A stretch of 16,805 nt of DNA, taken from contig JALLPB010000809.1 of the NCBI GenBank assembly GCA_036939975.1, positions 1-16,805 of the forward strand. Direction: 5' to 3'. Made by a program: the position numbers and the translations under genes. Positions 1 to 8,726 of the stretch are shown piece by piece (positions within the stretch are counted from its first letter, which is position 1; each line of letters opens with the position of its first letter). Source of the stretch: Cyclostephanos tholiformis. Its lineage: Eukaryota > Bacillariophyta > Thalassiosirophyceae > Thalassiosirales > Thalassiosiraceae. A model generated the notes under the pieces. It was not told where the DNA came from and did no database searches. It saw nothing but the letters and a program-made list of their open reading frames with translations.

Positions 1-449
1 TCCAGGTTTACAAGGATAGTGGAGTTTGCTTGTTGAGGGCTCGAACAAAAACAACAATGGATGCATTTAAAGGCACTTTTACGTGCATCTCGCACTCGTC
101 TAGATGGAGAGGGAACTTTTTGGCTCGACGCCAATAATTGTTTTGCACTCCTCCGAATTTGAGATTCAAAAGAGATTACAAGAAAGACAGAGTATGTCCT
201 ATACAGGACGCCAGTCAGGCGACTAGCTATTATGACAAGAAAGATATGAGGGAAGAAATCCCCTTGGGTCGCCTTCGCAGCCACGGAGAGGGAGAGGAGT
301 GATACTCCTCCTATTATGTACACATGAGCGTAACCCCATAGTCGGAGCTAATGCGCAGAGAATTTCCAGACCATCATACACCGTGGTAGTCCGCACTCAC
401 GGCTACCTGCGAATTGATTGAATTCTATTTAAAGTAGTGCTGTTAGTTT
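1..449. other. Gene-free stretch at left edge
   Basis: No reading frame here is long or protein-like, and stops occur in all frames. The one structural item is a perfect 7-bp inverted repeat with a 3-nt loop at 294-310 (GAGGAGT-GAT-ACTCCTC). It lies in a locally GA-rich patch and has no promoter or RNA context, so it is probably incidental. Confidence 0.5.
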
Positions 450-986
450 ATGCTCTATCTGCAAGGACATTTAGCCCATCTGGGCGGGGCACAATGCGCC
501 ACACACCACCACCATTGGTCGGCCAAGACCATCTCATTGTCATTGTCAGATCCGCAGCAGCCATTGCCACACCGCTCACAAGCGCAACTCGCCCCACCCC
601 CGAACACTCCAGGAGGATCAGCCATAATGATGTTGCGGAAGACACAAAAGACGCAGGGGGACAGCTGACGGGGGAGCAACCGCCAGCCGCTGTCTTCTTC
701 ATTGTCAGGGCAAGGACATCACCCCGTCACACCTCGCCAGGTCTTCGCCCAATGCAACCAGCTCCAGCCTAAGCATCCTGTGTCCTTGATCACAGAATCG
801 TCAGCAGTATCTGCCATCGATACCATTTTATGGGAAAACCAACAGAAAACACACATCGGAAATGCGGCGGTGATGGCGGCAATGATGGAGAAAGCCAGCG
901 GTGGTAGCAACAACAGGGGGGATAGCCAAGGGCCCGGGGTACCCTGCCCCCAAGACCAATCATCACCACCATCAAAACTCACCTGA
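450..986 (+). pseudogene. Possible decayed Pro/Gln/His-rich reading frame with one stop
   Basis: One frame opens with ATG at 450 and runs to 986, interrupted only by TGA at 666-668; about 72 codons precede that stop and 105 follow it. The translation is rich in Pro, Gln, Ser and His (a four-His run near residue 20, PPPNTPGGS near residue 50) and has no domain I recognise. GC-rich low-complexity sequence produces such frames by chance, and the opposite strand is also open over part of the interval (702-448), so the coding claim is weak. It could be a fragment of a mobile element, the last exons of a diverged gene, or nothing. Confidence 0.2.
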
Positions 987-1827
987 TGGCAGACAATGGG
1001 GAATTACGGAGGATGGCGATGGCAGCGGAGGGGAATTGATTTTATATGTTGTTGGGAGCTGTGAATAAAATAAATGAATTATTTTACTCGCCTTTTTTTT
1101 GACATGCTGTTGAGGGGAGCGGATAGGGTGGCGTTGGCGGCATTGATGGCTGTGACATTGGCAGTGGTGATGATTGTGTTATTGGCAACAGCAGCATTGG
1201 CGACGACATCGTCAGTGAGGCTCATCTCCGACGCTGCAGCGATGATGGCATGCGCCCAGCAGTTTGCGCCAGTGCATCCTCGTGCCCTTCGGGGGAGGAT
1301 GCCATGGGGCCTCGATTCAAGTGTTGGGGGGAGACGCGATGGATGTGTCATGTGAACATGTATGCGGACAGAGAAAGGTGTGTAAATTTTTTTGTTAGTG
1401 TTGCCCCACTTTTATAGGTAGGCGTACTATTTACAACTGGAACAGGATTTTTTTCACATAAACCCTAGCTCCGAGTGCCCAACATCGCCCAAAGCAAAAA
1501 GGGATAACGGAATGCACCCCAAACAGGACGAGCGGGGATAAGACGGCCCAGGGCCTATACTTTACTGGGTTATCCTTGTAATCGTGCGATTCCATTGTTA
1601 ACCCTGCCATTTAGCTTGGCTCTAGGTCAATGCGGGTTATAAATACACCGTATTTGTGTTGTGAGAAATGTTTTTTGACTCGTATACCGAGAAAGTAATG
1701 TGATGCCATCTGCTCGAACAGCTTGCAAGGAAGTGAGTGAAGGAGGCCGGCCGTCGAGCGCGACAACAGTATACAAAATTACATTACATCATAGCTAGCA
1801 ATTGTGATAATAATAAACCGCACAACA
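987..1827. other. Intergenic region upstream of the CDIN1-like gene
   Basis: Frames at 1074-1355 on both strands come from GC-skewed repetitive codons (GCG/GAC/CAT) and show no recognisable domain. A short hairpin-capable inverted repeat (CATCCTC ... GAGGATG) lies near 1275-1302. The part from about 1640 to 1827 should hold the promoter and 5' untranslated region of the downstream gene. I see no convincing TATA box, initiator or tRNA promoter boxes in it. Confidence 0.4.
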
Positions 1828-2901
1828 ATGGCGGCGGCATATTGGAAGGGCATTCTACTCGCATGCCTCTCCGTGCCGACGATAACGAACGGCTACACGA
1901 ACCCCCCGGACCCTATTCCCAGCGGCCTGTTCGACGATGGCGTCTATCGTCCAACTCCCGGCGCCGACGGCGGTCGCGGGCGTACGATCCATTGGTCCCG
2001 TGCATATCCCGTCCCGATCCAGAGGGAGGTTAGACTGCTCATGTCCGGCGCGTTATTGCGACGGGGCGAATTCGGACCCCTGTGCGGGAGTAGGGCGGTC
2101 GAGGTCGAGCTGGAATGCGCGGAACTCGGTATGGATTTCGATCAGGCGTCGTCCATACGGAGGCAGCTCATGATATGCAAGGTCCTAAAATGCGGCGCGC
2201 ATAGGCTGAGGGACGAATCCACGATGAGAAGGATAAGGATGGACTTCGAGGTCAGGCAACGTCCGATATTGGATATATCGCAAGCGTACGATCTGCCCCC
2301 GGTGAGCATCCTTCGCGCATTATTGGCCCCGAGGGTGCTGAGTGCGCATCCGGAATTCACCGGCCTCGACGGGAAGAGTCCCGCCGCGGGGCGCATCGTC
2401 AGGTCGATAATCAACGGGGATGACTCCACGAGGGAATACCTATCGGAATGGGAGGTCAACGAACTGAAAATCGCGAGGGGGCACGATGTGGTTGGATATA
2501 ACGACGCCCACGCGGACGAGGCCGCCGGCGAATGGGAGAGGACGATATACGACTTCCTGGACGGATGCGGCGTGAGGTACATTACCGAGGATGCATTGAA
2601 ATTCCACGGATGCGACGAAAGGGGGACGCCGGATTGCCTCCTCGTAGATGACCTATACATACATGGCAGGCGGGTTAGGTGGATCGAATTTAAGAGTTTC
2701 TACGCCTCAGGACTGAAGCAGAATTCATACTTCACGAAGAAGGCCGTTGGGAGGCAGGTGGAGAAATACGGCAGGGCGTTCGGGAAGGATGGGGCCGTGA
2801 TACTGAAACACGGTTTTAGCAGCGAGGTCAGTCGAAAATACCCATCGACTCTATTCCTTGACGGTGGGTCCCTGATTTCCAAAAATTTATTCAACCTTTG
2901 A
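1828..2901 (+). CDS. CDIN1: CDIN1 (C15orf41)-like PD-(D/E)XK nuclease, TPD-motif protein
   Basis: This is an intact intron-free frame of 357 codons. ATG at 1828 is chosen because its context ACAATGG is good; the 8 codons upstream begin only at a GTG. The C-terminal half matches the CDIN1/TPD family (predicted Holliday-junction-resolvase-like nucleases; the human protein binds Codanin-1 and is mutated in congenital dyserythropoietic anaemia type I). Visible landmarks are an AYDLPPVSILRALL segment before residue 175, like the family's region ending in MARLIL; an acidic lead-in helix around residues 229-246; TPD at 267-269; and WIEFKS with E287-x-K289 about 18 residues later. Together D269, E287 and K289 form a PD...ExK active site. 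A basic helix (GRQVEKYGRAFG) follows, as in the family. At 357 residues it is longer than human CDIN1 (about 281), with an unrelated N-terminus. Residues 8-22 are hydrophobic and weakly signal-peptide-like, unexpected for a nuclear protein. The gene converges on RPC3, 142 bp away. Confidence 0.85.
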   Translation: MAAAYWKGILLACLSVPTITNGYTNPPDPIPSGLFDDGVYRPTPGADGGRGRTIHWSRAYPVPIQREVRLLMSGALLRRGEFGPLCGSRAVEVELECAELGMDFDQASSIRRQLMICKVLKCGAHRLRDESTMRRIRMDFEVRQRPILDISQAYDLPPVSILRALLAPRVLSAHPEFTGLDGKSPAAGRIVRSIINGDDSTREYLSEWEVNELKIARGHDVVGYNDAHADEAAGEWERTIYDFLDGCGVRYITEDALKFHGCDERGTPDCLLVDDLYIHGRRVRWIEFKSFYASGLKQNSYFTKKAVGRQVEKYGRAFGKDGAVILKHGFSSEVSRKYPSTLFLDGGSLISKNLFNL

Positions 2902-3043
2902 ATGAAACAATTCACAGAGAAGAATTGGTCGTAGAGATGTCATAGTATATATTGTACTAAAATCTACTTAGATCTTATATACTAGATTGAAAGCCCCAGA
3001 GAACTACATATCATCGATGTTGCCGAATGTCGGACTCGGAAAG
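2902..3043. other. Convergent 3' intergenic spacer
   Basis: These 142 AT-rich bases separate the stop codons of two tail-to-tail genes and must hold both 3' untranslated regions and polyadenylation sites, possibly with overlapping transcripts. There are TA-rich stretches near 2945-2990, but no AATAAA. No other element is visible. Confidence 0.6.
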
Positions 3044-5404
3044 TTAAAAGTCCTTGAGCACCATGAGCGTCTCGTCCAAACTGAGAATGATGAGATCCAA
3101 CCTATCTAGTCCCATGCAAAACATCGCGAATTTCCTCTTGTCCCCCTCGTGAAAATTCTCCTCCGTCGATCCCGAATCATTGGCCCTGTCCATCCAATCC
3201 TTCCCGACCTCCACCTCGTGCTGTCTTCGTAGGCGTAGGTTCAGCAACGCCGTGCACACGTTGTCCGTCACGGTCTTCGATAGACGGGACGGCACGGCGT
3301 GCCAAAGGAAAATGGCCGTGCCGGTATTGTGAGTCTTCGTCACGTGCATGTCGAATAGGTCGACGTATCGATCACGATGCAGACGATGGAGGACCTCCCT
3401 CGCCTCCCTGGCGGGGACCATCGCGTCCTCGGCGACCGTATCCGACTCGCAGTGTCCTCTATTCCGCAGTATCGACACGATGCGAGCGGCGACGATGCCG
3501 TGGTGTGACGACAGCACTCGATGCTGTACTCGATCGCGCATGCGACGCAGGAGCTGACGGGTGCAAACCTCGAACTTCCCCCCCCCGGGATGACCGATGG
3601 CCTCCTCCACCTCGGTGAGTATCGGCGGAAATTGCAATTTCGACATCCGCACGAGCATCGTCGATAGGTTCTGATGTATTCCGCCTATGCGGGATTGGAG
3701 CGACTTGGCGACGTCCGATGGCAGGTACGGTATTATATCGGACGGGCCGAACGTTCCCAAATTCGCCATCCGATTGTGCCTATCCTCCTCGGACTCGTTG
3801 ATGCCAACGATGCGATTAATTGGGGCGTATTCCCGACGAGCCGCGTGGACGAGCGCGGCATACACGATTGCACCCACGTGCCTCGGGATGATGTTGCCGC
3901 CCCCCCCCGATTCGTTGGTGTTGGCGACGACGCCGCCATCCTCGTCGGGGTACATCTCCGACGCTAGGCGACTTATGGCCAACGCGCGGAGGGAAGCGTG
4001 GAACATTGGCGCGTTCACGCGATAGACCGAGCCGTGCGGCACGAGCCTACGTTGCCTCGAGAGGTGGGACAGGATACGTGGATGATAATTATGGAAATTG
4101 TTGGTTTTCTCGTCGAAAGTCTTCGGTCCGCGTCGATCGCCGCCGTCGTCATCATGAATGCCACCGTTGCCGGCATCTCCATCGCGATGAAATGCGACGG
4201 CGTCAACACCGTGCTCCTCCTTCACCGACCTTGATATCGAGGTCCCATCGTTGGTACGCCTCCTCTTGTTATTGTTGACGTTCACGTTTTCCTCGCCACC
4301 GCCGCCGACGATGGTCCCATCCTCACCAAGGATGAACTCAAACTCTCCCCCGCGTATTCCATCGTTGTTCGAGTCGTCCGCCTTCCTCTTACGCATAGTG
4401 TCCTCCAGGTCGCCGTTCGTCGCGATGGGTTTCACCATTTCGACGTATCCCCCCTCCACGAGCAAGCGAAACGCATTCACGATGCCCCGCAGTAGGTCAT
4501 CGTCCCCCATTCTCCCGCCAACGTCTCCTTTCAATCCCCCGTTGTTGTACTCGTGGTCGTGATGGTCGTCGTTGTGATGGTCGTCGTCTCCCCCGGCGTC
4601 ATCCTCAACGATTTGAGACGACCCCGCTTTCTTCCTCGTCCTCCGAGTGGCCGCCCCCCACGCGCACGATATGGCGTCCTCGGCCGTCATCCTGCCGTTG
4701 AGCAATAGGCACTCCACCACGTCCGAGGCGTATTCGTCCATGACGTCGCGTGCGTGCGAGACGTACCTCGAGTGTCTCATTAGCAGCCTCGCCCTCTCCG
4801 GTAAGAAGGAGTAGGTGTAATGAGTCGTCATCGCCTGTCCCTGATCCCGCTGTTCCCCCCCTCTCCCCAAAATGCCGGAAGTGGACGAGGAAGACGACGA
4901 CGACGACGACGAGGAGGAGGAGGAGGAGAAATCGACGAGGGAGTGATGGAGCAAAACGATGAGCGCCGCACGTATTTGGGACGGGTCGGTGACGTAACCC
5001 GCCGATTCCGGACCGCGCGCCTTGTTCATGCTCGCCCTGACCCCGTGGTAATGTCGATGACGGTTATCGTTGTCGTTATCATCGCCATCGCCGTTATTGT
5101 CGACGACGACCCCCGCCCAGCCGACGCCGCGCCGTCGACGGCGCGAATTGAGCGAGTCGACCAACTTCCCCCTCTCGGGATTGTATTCCCTGAGGCATCG
5201 ATGGCGTATCGTCGATATCAATTCCGACAACGTGCTCGGTCCGCGGGAGTGCAGGGCGTCGGCGACGGTCTGCACGATCGGTCCGAGGTGATCGCGGACG
5301 CAGTTCGACGCGAGGGCCGAGTGGGGATCCGGTGGGCGTGAGGTCGAGGACGTTAGGTTCGATAGGGGGGAGGTGTGGAGGAAGCCGCCGAAGGCGTTAG
5401 ACAT
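3044..5404 (-). CDS. POLR3C: DNA-directed RNA polymerase III subunit RPC3 (RPC82/POLR3C)
   Basis: This is an intact frame of 786 codons. The ATG at 5404-5402 has a purine at -3. RPC3 belongs to the Pol III RPC3-RPC6-RPC7 initiation subcomplex; it consists of winged-helix domains and acts in the nucleus in transcription of tRNA and 5S rRNA genes. Visible evidence: an N-terminal helix-turn-helix region around residues 37-75; a second segment at about 213-245 (SRYVSHARDV...VVECLLLNGRMT) like the family's RY-...-ELLLNGKLT block; GSVYRVN at 459-465 followed by a helix, as in the family's L-YRVN-x2-F-H block; a C-terminal winged helix with HRDRYVDL; and a terminal helix ending LDRLDLIILSLDETLMVL. 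Human and yeast proteins are about 534 and 654 residues. The extra length lies in low-complexity inserts: Asp/Asn at about 102-114, 15 Ser at 160-174, Asp/His at about 273-289, and Gly/Asn/Asp at 340-430. Those inserts carry no known function. Confidence 0.88.
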   Translation of the reverse strand: MSNAFGGFLHTSPLSNLTSSTSRPPDPHSALASNCVRDHLGPIVQTVADALHSRGPSTLSELISTIRHRCLREYNPERGKLVDSLNSRRRRRGVGWAGVVVDNNGDGDDNDNDNRHRHYHGVRASMNKARGPESAGYVTDPSQIRAALIVLLHHSLVDFSSSSSSSSSSSSSSSTSGILGRGGEQRDQGQAMTTHYTYSFLPERARLLMRHSRYVSHARDVMDEYASDVVECLLLNGRMTAEDAISCAWGAATRRTRKKAGSSQIVEDDAGGDDDHHNDDHHDHEYNNGGLKGDVGGRMGDDDLLRGIVNAFRLLVEGGYVEMVKPIATNGDLEDTMRKRKADDSNNDGIRGGEFEFILGEDGTIVGGGGEENVNVNNNKRRRTNDGTSISRSVKEEHGVDAVAFHRDGDAGNGGIHDDDGGDRRGPKTFDEKTNNFHNYHPRILSHLSRQRRLVPHGSVYRVNAPMFHASLRALAISRLASEMYPDEDGGVVANTNESGGGGNIIPRHVGAIVYAALVHAARREYAPINRIVGINESEEDRHNRMANLGTFGPSDIIPYLPSDVAKSLQSRIGGIHQNLSTMLVRMSKLQFPPILTEVEEAIGHPGGGKFEVCTRQLLRRMRDRVQHRVLSSHHGIVAARIVSILRNRGHCESDTVAEDAMVPAREAREVLHRLHRDRYVDLFDMHVTKTHNTGTAIFLWHAVPSRLSKTVTDNVCTALLNLRLRRQHEVEVGKDWMDRANDSGSTEENFHEGDKRKFAMFCMGLDRLDLIILSLDETLMVLKDF
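4883..4927. repeat. Trinucleotide repeat coding for a 15-Ser run in RPC3
   Basis: The interval is an uninterrupted run of plus-strand CGA, GGA and AGA triplets. Read on the minus strand it gives 15 consecutive Ser codons: five TCC, six TCG, then a mix. The two blocks of identical codons suggest slippage expansion, so length polymorphism between alleles is plausible. It lies between winged-helix segments, in a region likely to be a disordered loop. Confidence 0.85.
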
Positions 5405-6138
5405 GTCGTTATTACCACTCTGGAATTGCGGCTCCGGCTGTTGTTGTGAACCCTCTCTCCCTCTTGACAGATGATGTAGTAGAAAAGTATATCATAGACG
5501 ACGACGCAGATTATTTATCCCTTTTTTTTGTTCATGGCCCGGCGCGGCTCACAGGGCAGGCATCACCCCCACACCACCTCTCCCAAAAACATAGCGAACG
5601 ATATTGCAGTATGTAGCTCGCTTTTTTGGCCGAAATCTTTTTAATGCGAATCGCTAAAACAAGTACTGAGGAATCCATACTAATTCACGAGCTATATTTT
5701 CCACGCACTCCCAATTAAAAAAAAAATAAATACCTAATACAGTATTTTTCCCAATTTCATGGGTCTTGCGAGCTTAGACCGAGTTTAGAAACACCTCTAT
5801 TTTGATTTATGTTGAGTACATAGTTTTGTACCATACTTCTACGATACTTTCGCGGTCCAAATTGTGGCTGCTGTTGCATCTATGGACCAACATTCAGCTG
5901 CACCATGGTGGTTAGCGGCTTCGGCCCATACCATCGTCTATGACCCTTTGATGCCCCATCCGAGTGCCCATATATCACCCCCACACCATGGGTGATGTTG
6001 CCTACACTCAGCTTTGGTGTCTTCCATCGGTGGCACGAGCTGCTGCTACCCCGACCACCGTGCACATGCCTATTTTGTTTCATGATGGATCACTATATAA
6101 TTACTTATAAATAACACCTAATCCCCTAAATAATCCCC
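5405..6138. other. Intergenic region upstream of RPC3, no gene recognised
   Basis: The first 100 or so bases should contain the RPC3 promoter and 5' untranslated region. An AT-rich TATATC-like element lies near 5487, but it is unproven. Sequence from 5520 to 5870 is AT-rich with A and T runs. A minus-strand frame at 6083-5880 (67 codons) has no recognisable domain and may be an old mobile-element remnant. The short phrase ATCACCCCCACACCA occurs near both 5562 and 5976. I could not identify terminal inverted repeats for the transposon relic that begins at 6139. Confidence 0.4.
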
Positions 6139-8726
6139 TTAAACCCCCTCTGCATCCTCCTCTGACCGAGCCTCAATTGATACATTCATCGGGTCGCATT
6201 CCCTTTCATATATGGACACATTATCATTCATTCCCCCATCGTATTCTCCGATGGTTTCAACCCCCCCCCCAATCCCCGCCACCGTTGTCGCCTCATTTTT
6301 TGCTGCCAACAATTGATTGAACTCCTCCTGTGACATCTCAAGCACAGTCAACAACAGGTCCTTCTTCTTGAGCACCACTATGTGCCCCAAGGCTGTGTGT
6401 GCCATGTCGACATTGTCTGACTGTGCTTTTTCCAACATCACCTCATCTTTGTTTGTCCATTTCTCATACAATGGTGGCGGCTTCATTGAGGTCAGAATCC
6501 TCCCCCACTTTGCCAGCTTTTCTTCCTTGTTCAACTCTCCCACCTTAGGCACCCTGTGCTAAGTAAGGAGGGTTGTCAAGTCACCCAAAGTCAGCTTGCT
6601 TGGATTGCCACCCCTCCTCTTAATAATATCTAATGCATTGAATTCTGTTCGCTCCAATCGTTCCCTCACCTTCTTGTCCTTGGCGAGCTTCTCTCGCAAA
6701 ACCTTTTGCTGCTTCAGGGTGATACTTTTGAACATATCGTTGCTAGTCAAATGCCCCCCCCCCATCACAGCATAGATGTTGCCATGACTCCTTGCCTGAC
6801 TCAGCAGCTCAATCCAAGCCTGAATGTGGGCTACAGTGATGACTCTTGTGCTTGCAGTGGGCTTGAGGGAGAGCTTCATGACGTCACCATTGTGGCTGGC
6901 AAGAGTTAGTGCGGTGAATGCCATAGCATTATGCTTTTGAATGAGCAGTGCCGTTGCTTGCTGCTCATTTGTACCATCGCCGATTGATCGACAAACTTTG
7001 GGGTTCTTGAGGCAAGCCCTGGTGAGTGACACCGCTCCCACTTTGGCCCATTCGTTTAGGTTTTGTGTGATGCTAAAGCCCTCCTGGAATGCTGACCCCT
7101 CTACTCATCCAATCTTGGGATCCTCTCCACCAAAGACAATGAGACCAACAATCCAAGGCGCTAGAGTAGTCGCCTTCTCAGTATGAAGGCATTCGTCGAT
7201 CAAGACTTGAAGGTTTGTCCTGAGCTTAGACTGAAACGAACCTTAGCTCTGGTCTGTCTCTTGGGTGATGATGGTTGTATTAGGAATGCCAGGATAGAGG
7301 AGGAACCTGTGAAAATGAAGATAGGCAAGAAGCTTGTCATTTAAATGACCTGGCCTGCCATCACATTTGATACTACCCACCTGCCTACCATAGGAGCGGT
7401 GTTGGGGAACAGATGCATGATGGATTTTATGATGTATTCATAAAATTCTTCACCATCCATCCCCCCCTTCGAGTTCAACCCAAGGGAAATTGGAAATGAC
7501 TGCTTGTCGTCATGACCGAAACATGCTACCACATCACGCATGTACCAAATGCATTCAATTTGGATGAATTCTGCCTCAGCAACCTGTGCCAAGGTTTGGA
7601 ATTGGAAAAGGGAGGGGAGTGGTTCCCCACAGCATTGCTGCCATTTATCATAGTGGTCATGAGCGCCAACATCAACATGGCCTTCCCAAGCTGAGGAAAT
7701 CGTTTATCATAAAATGTCACACTAGGCCATCCTCCTTGATTCCCATTGCTCCCATAGAGCAAGATGAAGGTCGCATCCATATTGATGATATGAGATGCTG
7801 CAAAGTCCTCAAGAGCAAGTTCACCCTTGTCATTGATTTTTCCAAAACCGTGAGCTACCAAAAATAATTCCCAGTTGTCAAACCAAAGGTCGATGTTTTG
7901 GAACATTGTCCAATGGATACGAAAGTCCTCAGACAGTTCAATTTCTTGGCATCCATCGTTTCTTTGGCAGTATCTGAAGGAGCCAAGAAAGGAGTTTGTC
8001 TGCCTCAGTTGATGTGATTCCCATTGTCTTCATGAGGGTTACTATCAAATTTGTACATGTATTGTCTCCAGCAGGGGCATTCATCTGATTCATTGGGATA
8101 AATCATGATAGTGTGGCACAAAGAATTTTGTAGTTAGCCTTTGAAATATGGCCGGGTGGTCCCATCTACTTGGGCAAGGCACCCACAAGACCCTTGTTAG
8201 CATAACGGCAGTTTGTCGAGTAATGAATGTTCACTGAATTTGTTATAATTTTTTCTTGGACTTGCCAGAGAGATAGCCCATCCAGTTTGGCCTTCTCCTG
8301 CATATAGAGATGCCTGGCCTCCTTGTGAGCATCTGATTTATGATTCTTTTGCTTCATATCCTCAATGCGCTTATTCTCCAATGTGCACATGGTCATTCTC
8401 TGCTTGTTATGTCTCGGAGGAGGAATGATGTCAGCAATTGGGATGCATGTCATCACGTTCATTCCTGCAATGTCAGCGTCCATGGACAGAGACAACACCT
8501 CCAACAATGTATCAGTTCTAAGAATAATGTTCTTGGGAGGGGCAGTGGCCTCCCTGGCTCTGAAAAGCCGACGTGACTCGATACAATGTAAGTTCACATC
8601 ATTGATCTCTTTCTTCAAAAATTGCGCATAATCCATTGCCTCATGAACCTTCATTCCAGTGAAGCACATGAGAGCATTCGTGGCCATTGTGACCTTTTTC
8701 TCCCACACCTTATCATTCTTTGGCAT
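6139..8726 (-). pseudogene. Decayed DDE transposase with N-terminal helix-turn-helix (pogo/psq-like)
   Basis: About 860 codons of a transposase can be followed from ATG at 8726 to TAA at 6139, across lesions. The N-terminal part (8726-8169) ends in a helix-turn-helix-like segment (GLSLWQVQEKI ... CRYANKGLVG), a probable DNA-binding domain. The catalytic core shows three Asp codons: NMDAT at 7777-7775, KCDGRPG at 7362-7360 and TQETDQS at 7254-7252. The second and third are 36 codons apart, the spacing expected of DDE/DDD enzymes, and TQ-x2-DQS resembles the PLDQG block of pogo/CENP-B-type DDE_1 proteins. A Lys/Glu-rich helical tail follows. In-frame stops occur at 8168-8166, 8105-8103, 7245-7243, 7107-7105 and 6561-6559; the last two sit where Trp would be likely. 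Frame changes fall between about 8010 and 7906, near 7630 and near 7375. The element cannot make an active enzyme. The exact family is inferred from memory. Confidence 0.75.

Noticed and set aside
666..668. In-frame TGA read as selenocysteine
   Set aside because: The surrounding sequence is low-complexity and unlike any selenoprotein I know, and no SECIS-like hairpin was seen downstream.
1074..1355. Overlapping frames on both strands, one with a hydrophobic Ala/Val/Leu stretch
   Set aside because: Both strands are open because of repetitive GC-rich triplets; no recognisable domain and no support for either direction.
2142..2660. Minus-strand 172-codon frame
   Set aside because: It is antisense to the CDIN1-like gene, whose PD-(D/E)XK motifs are on the plus strand.
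4820..5341. Plus-strand 173-codon Arg-rich frame
   Set aside because: It is antisense to the well-supported RPC3 coding region; the CGA/AGG runs are complements of the Ser and other low-complexity codons.
5880..6083. Minus-strand 67-codon frame
   Set aside because: No domain recognised and no partner frame; kept only as a note in the intergenic entry.
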